A DNA stretch of 64,000 bases from MGBC131033 sp910585655 (GTDB taxonomy: Bacteria > Bacillota > Clostridia > Lachnospirales > Lachnospiraceae): positions 123,481-187,480 of the forward strand of contig CATBCG010000071.1 in assembly GCA_949502025.1 (NCBI GenBank), read 5' to 3'. Each line of letters opens with the position of its first letter. Position 1 is the first letter of the stretch. The position numbers and the translations under genes were made by a program. Positions 61,496 to 64,000 of the stretch are shown here, piece after piece. The notes below the pieces were generated by a model that was not told the DNA's origin, did not search any database, and worked only from the letters and a program-made list of their open reading frames with translations.

Positions 61496-61517
61496 CGCCC
61501 ATAAGCTTCTTGTAGCC

Positions 61518-61547
61518 AGTGTACCATAATTGTCCCCCTCTTTTCAA
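61518..61547 (-). promoter_or_regulatory. Promoter of the DUF5717/DUF5716 operon
   Basis: Minus strand TTGAAA (61542-61547), 18-bp spacer, TACACT (61518-61523), giving a very short leader. Confidence 0.5.
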
Positions 61548-61576
61548 CCGAAACTTTTGTAATCACTCCAAAGGGG

Positions 61577-62491
61577 TTATCTATGGTTTCCGGAAATTAC
61601 CTGTTCTTTTAAATCCTGCCAAAATTTTCCTTCCTTTAACATCTTGATTTCCAGCTTATACGGCGCATATTTTTCCCCGCTTGCCTCGTCCGGTACATAA
61701 GGCGTTTCTAAAATCTTTGGTACTGCCAAAAAGTCCGGATGAAATACAATTTTTTGCAACGCTTCAAAACCGATTTTCCCAAACCCGATATTTTCATGCC
61801 GATCTTTATGACTTCCACAGTCATTTTTGCTGTCGTTGATATGGAAGACTGCGATCTGCTCTTTTCCAATCAGACGGTCAAACGTTTCTATCACTTCGTC
61901 AAACTGATGAATGATATCATACCCGGCGTCGTGGACATGACAGGTGTCAAAGCAGACACGCAGCTTATCCGAATATTTGACGCCATCGTAAATCCTTGCC
62001 AGTTCCTCAAAGCTTTTTCCCATTTCACTGCCCTTTCCAGCCATTGTCTCCAGGGCGATATAAGGAATGGTATCCTTACTCAATACCTCGTTTAAGCCTT
62101 CGATGATTTTTGCCAAACCAGCATCTTCTCCTTCTCCGACATGGGAGCCTGGATGCAGAACCAGGCATCTTCCGTGCAGCGCTGTCGTCCGTTCCAGCTC
62201 TACCGTCAGGAAATTGACCGCCAGTTCCCAGGTTTCTTTTTTGGCAGGATTTCCTAAATTGATGATATAAGGAGCATGCACAATAAAATCGCAAATCCCG
62301 TTCTCTTCTGCCAGCTTTAATCCTTCTGGTATCCGCAGCTCACTGATTTCCTTCCGCCTGGTATTTTGCGGCGCGCCTGTGTATACCATAAAAGTATCCG
62401 CCCCATAGGAAAGAGCCTCCTTGACCGATCCCACAAACATTTCCTTACCGGACATTCCCACATGAGCGCCGATCTTTGTCATTTCTGCCAT
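61577..62491 (-). CDS. nfo: Deoxyribonuclease IV (apurinic endonuclease Nfo)
   Basis: 304 residues, AP endonuclease family 2 TIM barrel. Zinc ligands lie in FIVHAPYIINLGNP, CLVLHPGSHVGEG, IALETMAGKG, VCFDTCHVHDAGYD, AVFHINDSKNDCGSHKDRHENIG. Cuts the backbone 5' of abasic sites in base-excision repair. ATG 62491 follows AAAGGA; the longer frame to 62542 runs through the purA terminator and is rejected. Confidence 0.97.
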   Translation of the reverse strand: MAEMTKIGAHVGMSGKEMFVGSVKEALSYGADTFMVYTGAPQNTRRKEISELRIPEGLKLAEENGICDFIVHAPYIINLGNPAKKETWELAVNFLTVELERTTALHGRCLVLHPGSHVGEGEDAGLAKIIEGLNEVLSKDTIPYIALETMAGKGSEMGKSFEELARIYDGVKYSDKLRVCFDTCHVHDAGYDIIHQFDEVIETFDRLIGKEQIAVFHINDSKNDCGSHKDRHENIGFGKIGFEALQKIVFHPDFLAVPKILETPYVPDEASGEKYAPYKLEIKMLKEGKFWQDLKEQVISGNHR

Positions 62492-62532
62492 AGTATGATC
62501 CTTTCTCTTTTTATAGAATTCGTTATACATGG

Positions 62533-62557
62533 AAAAAAGCAATCTGTTTCGGATTGC
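62533..62557 (-). terminator. Intrinsic terminator of purA
   Basis: Stem GCAATC/GATTGC (62552-62557 with 62539-62544), followed on the minus strand by TTTTTT, with A-rich flanks extending the pairing. Confidence 0.85.
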
Positions 62558-62585
62558 TTTTTCCCTTTCTCCTTTTTCTTACGCT

Positions 62586-63869
62586 CTATTCGGCTTTCCG
62601 ACGGATGATTTCCTCTCGTCCCGGCCCATTCGATACCATAGTAATCGGCACCTCTAATTCTTTTTCAATAAATTCGATATACTTCCGACAGTTCTCCGGC
62701 AGCTCTTCATATGCCTGAATCCCTCTGATGTCACACTTCCAGCCCGGCAGCTTTTCATACACCGGCTTTGCTTTTGCCAGAGAAGCCGTCGTCGGGAAAT
62801 CCTTTGTTACTTTCCCGTCGATTTCATAACCGACGCATACCGGAATTTCCTCCAGATAGCCTAACACATCCAACACCGTCAAAGCTACTTCTGTAGCCCC
62901 CTGCATCCGGCAGCCGTACCGGGAAGCTACCGCATCAAACCATCCCATCCGCCTTGGGCGTCCGGTGGTCGCGCCAAATTCGCCGCCGTCACCGCCGCGT
63001 CGTCTCAGTTCGTCCGCCTCTTCGCCAAAAATCTCGCTGACAAATTCTCCGGCTCCTACTGCACTGGAATACGCCTTTACTACCGTAATAATATCCTTGA
63101 TTTCATAAGGCGGAATCCCGGCGCCAATCGCCCCGTAAGCCGCCAGCGTCGAAGAGGACGTAACCATCGGATAGATACCAAAATCCGGATCTTTGAGCGC
63201 CCCTAGCTGCCCCTCTAATAAAATCGTCTTGCCCTTACGGATAGCCTCCTGCAAAAAGGCGGCAGTATCGCATACATAAGGAGCTACCATATCCCGGTAT
63301 TCGTGCAGCGTTGCCAACAGCTCCTTTGGATCTAACTCCGGCTTGTGATACAAATATTTTAAAATTACGTTTTTCTGCTCGCAGATACGAACTGTTTTTT
63401 CTTCTAACAGAGCATCGTCAAACAACTCGGATACCTGGAAGCCGATTTTCGCATATTTATCGGAATAAAACGGAGCAATCCCCGACTTGGTAGAACCAAA
63501 GGATTTGCCTCCAAGCCGCTCTTCCTCATATTGATCAAACAAAATATGGTAAGGCATCAAAATCTGCGCCCGGTCAGAAACCAGAATGTTTGGCTTTGGC
63601 ACACCCTTTTCTACAATCTCCCCAATCTCACGGAACAAATAAGGAATATTTAAAGCCACTCCGTTTCCGATAATGCTGGTCGTATGACTATAAAACACTC
63701 CGGACGGTAGCAGATGCAGCGCAAATTTTCCATAATTGTTAATGATCGTATGACCTGCGTTGCTGCCACCCTGAAACCGCACAATAATATCGGAGCTTTC
63801 CCCCAACATATCTGTGATCTTTCCTTTTCCTTCATCTCCCCAGTTCGCACCTACAACTGCTCTTACCAT
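62586..63869 (-). CDS. purA: Adenylosuccinate synthetase
   Basis: 427 residues. P-loop GANWGDEGKGKITD, RFQGGSNAGHTI, QLGALKDPDFGIYPMVTSSS, and GATTGRPRRMGWFD are present. Joins IMP and aspartate with GTP to give adenylosuccinate, the first step to AMP. ATG follows GGAGGATAAAAAG. Monocistronic by its terminator; a nested-stem leader lies 31 nt upstream. A few positions differ from the commonest consensus (e.g. QLGALKD for QGxxLD), as in some Clostridia. Confidence 0.96.
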   Translation of the reverse strand: MVRAVVGANWGDEGKGKITDMLGESSDIIVRFQGGSNAGHTIINNYGKFALHLLPSGVFYSHTTSIIGNGVALNIPYLFREIGEIVEKGVPKPNILVSDRAQILMPYHILFDQYEEERLGGKSFGSTKSGIAPFYSDKYAKIGFQVSELFDDALLEEKTVRICEQKNVILKYLYHKPELDPKELLATLHEYRDMVAPYVCDTAAFLQEAIRKGKTILLEGQLGALKDPDFGIYPMVTSSSTLAAYGAIGAGIPPYEIKDIITVVKAYSSAVGAGEFVSEIFGEEADELRRRGGDGGEFGATTGRPRRMGWFDAVASRYGCRMQGATEVALTVLDVLGYLEEIPVCVGYEIDGKVTKDFPTTASLAKAKPVYEKLPGWKCDIRGIQAYEELPENCRKYIEFIEKELEVPITMVSNGPGREEIIRRKAE

Positions 63870-63900
63870 CTTTTTATCCTCCTATTTTTAGTTCCGCAAT

Positions 63901-63984
63901 CCCCCTCCTAAGACACCTTCCCTAAGCATAAACTACATCTGTACAAAGACACATCTGTACTTTATGCTGCGTCTTATCCGGGGG
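63901..63984 (-). promoter_or_regulatory. Nested-stem leader RNA upstream of purA
   Basis: Three nested stems: CCCCC/GGGGG (63980-63984 with 63901-63905), TAAGAC/GTCTTA (63971-63976 with 63909-63914) and GCATAAA/TTTATGC (63961-63967 with 63926-63932), separated by a GGA/GGA internal loop and an asymmetric loop. The apex (63933-63960) holds two GTACAGATGT repeats. I cannot match it to a known class. Confidence 0.5.
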
Positions 63985-64000
63985 CTTGCTGTTTCGTTCC

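Overview
The window comes from a motile, spore-forming, low-to-mid GC Firmicute, most likely a member of the Lachnospiraceae (Clostridia). Pointers to this are a sigF operon (spoIIAA-spoIIAB-sigF) and spoVA genes, CheX and FapA, a T-box in front of valS, CIRCE in front of hrcA, a eukaryote-type NADP isocitrate dehydrogenase, and the DUF5716/DUF5717 pair, which I associate with Lachnospiraceae. Most genes lie on the minus strand in compact operons. I see no rRNA, tRNA, CRISPR array, insertion sequence or prophage.

Layout. 1-8 kb: a truncated sensor kinase, a Csp-like subtilase, cheX, a membrane glycerophosphodiesterase, an XRE regulator, dUTPase and a DUF3810 protein. 8-10 kb: spoVAD-spoVAE and mgtC. 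10-15.6 kb: the CIRCE-controlled hrcA-grpE-dnaK-dnaJ operon. 15.6-20 kb: mntP-tetR, divergent marR-MATE, and a coiled-coil gene behind a sigma-D-like promoter. 20-23.5 kb: spoIIAA-spoIIAB-sigF, a small membrane protein, then spoVAA-AB-AC. 23.6-30.2 kb: a TPR/zinc-ribbon protein with a short gene in front of it, fapA, T-box valS and an HTH/zinc-ribbon protein. 30-34 kb: a two-component system. 34-36 kb: an AT-rich AbiL-like ATPase/RloB defence pair. 36-37.5 kb: icd. 37.6-45.4 kb: an oligopeptide ABC transporter. 45.7-48 kb: a peptidase and a CBS-ACT protein. 48-50 kb: a Cys/Gly-rich probable spore protein, a small ORF and aroC. 50-61.5 kb: pstSCA, a MATE exporter and a four-gene uncharacterised cluster. 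61.5-64 kb: nfo and purA.

Most interesting points. (1) The OppC-type permease carries what looks like a complete seven-bladed RCC1-type beta-propeller between TM1 and the rest of the permease, so outside the membrane, and its partner OppF has about 170 extra residues between Walker A and the Q-loop. (2) Four tightly spaced genes at 54.3-61.5 kb encode a giant 1205-residue protein (DUF5717), an Hsp70/actin-like ATPase (DUF5716), a TPR-like protein and a coiled-coil membrane protein, followed by a MATE exporter; this is the best candidate for an undescribed system. (3) The PstS-like protein is circularly permuted, has no conventional start codon, and its operon lacks pstB. (4) A conserved motif directly follows the U-tract of six intrinsic terminators. 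(5) A 71-nt two-hairpin repeat occurs twice in gene-end positions. (6) Nested-stem RNA leaders precede purA and the HTH/zinc-ribbon gene.

Functional links. The sporulation genes cover early forespore control (sigF module), dipicolinate uptake (SpoVA), probable germination proteolysis (Csp-like) and a late coat or crust protein. Peptide uptake (Opp) sits next to an M24 proline aminopeptidase. All coordinates and motifs were read by eye; family assignments rest on recognised motifs, not on database searches.
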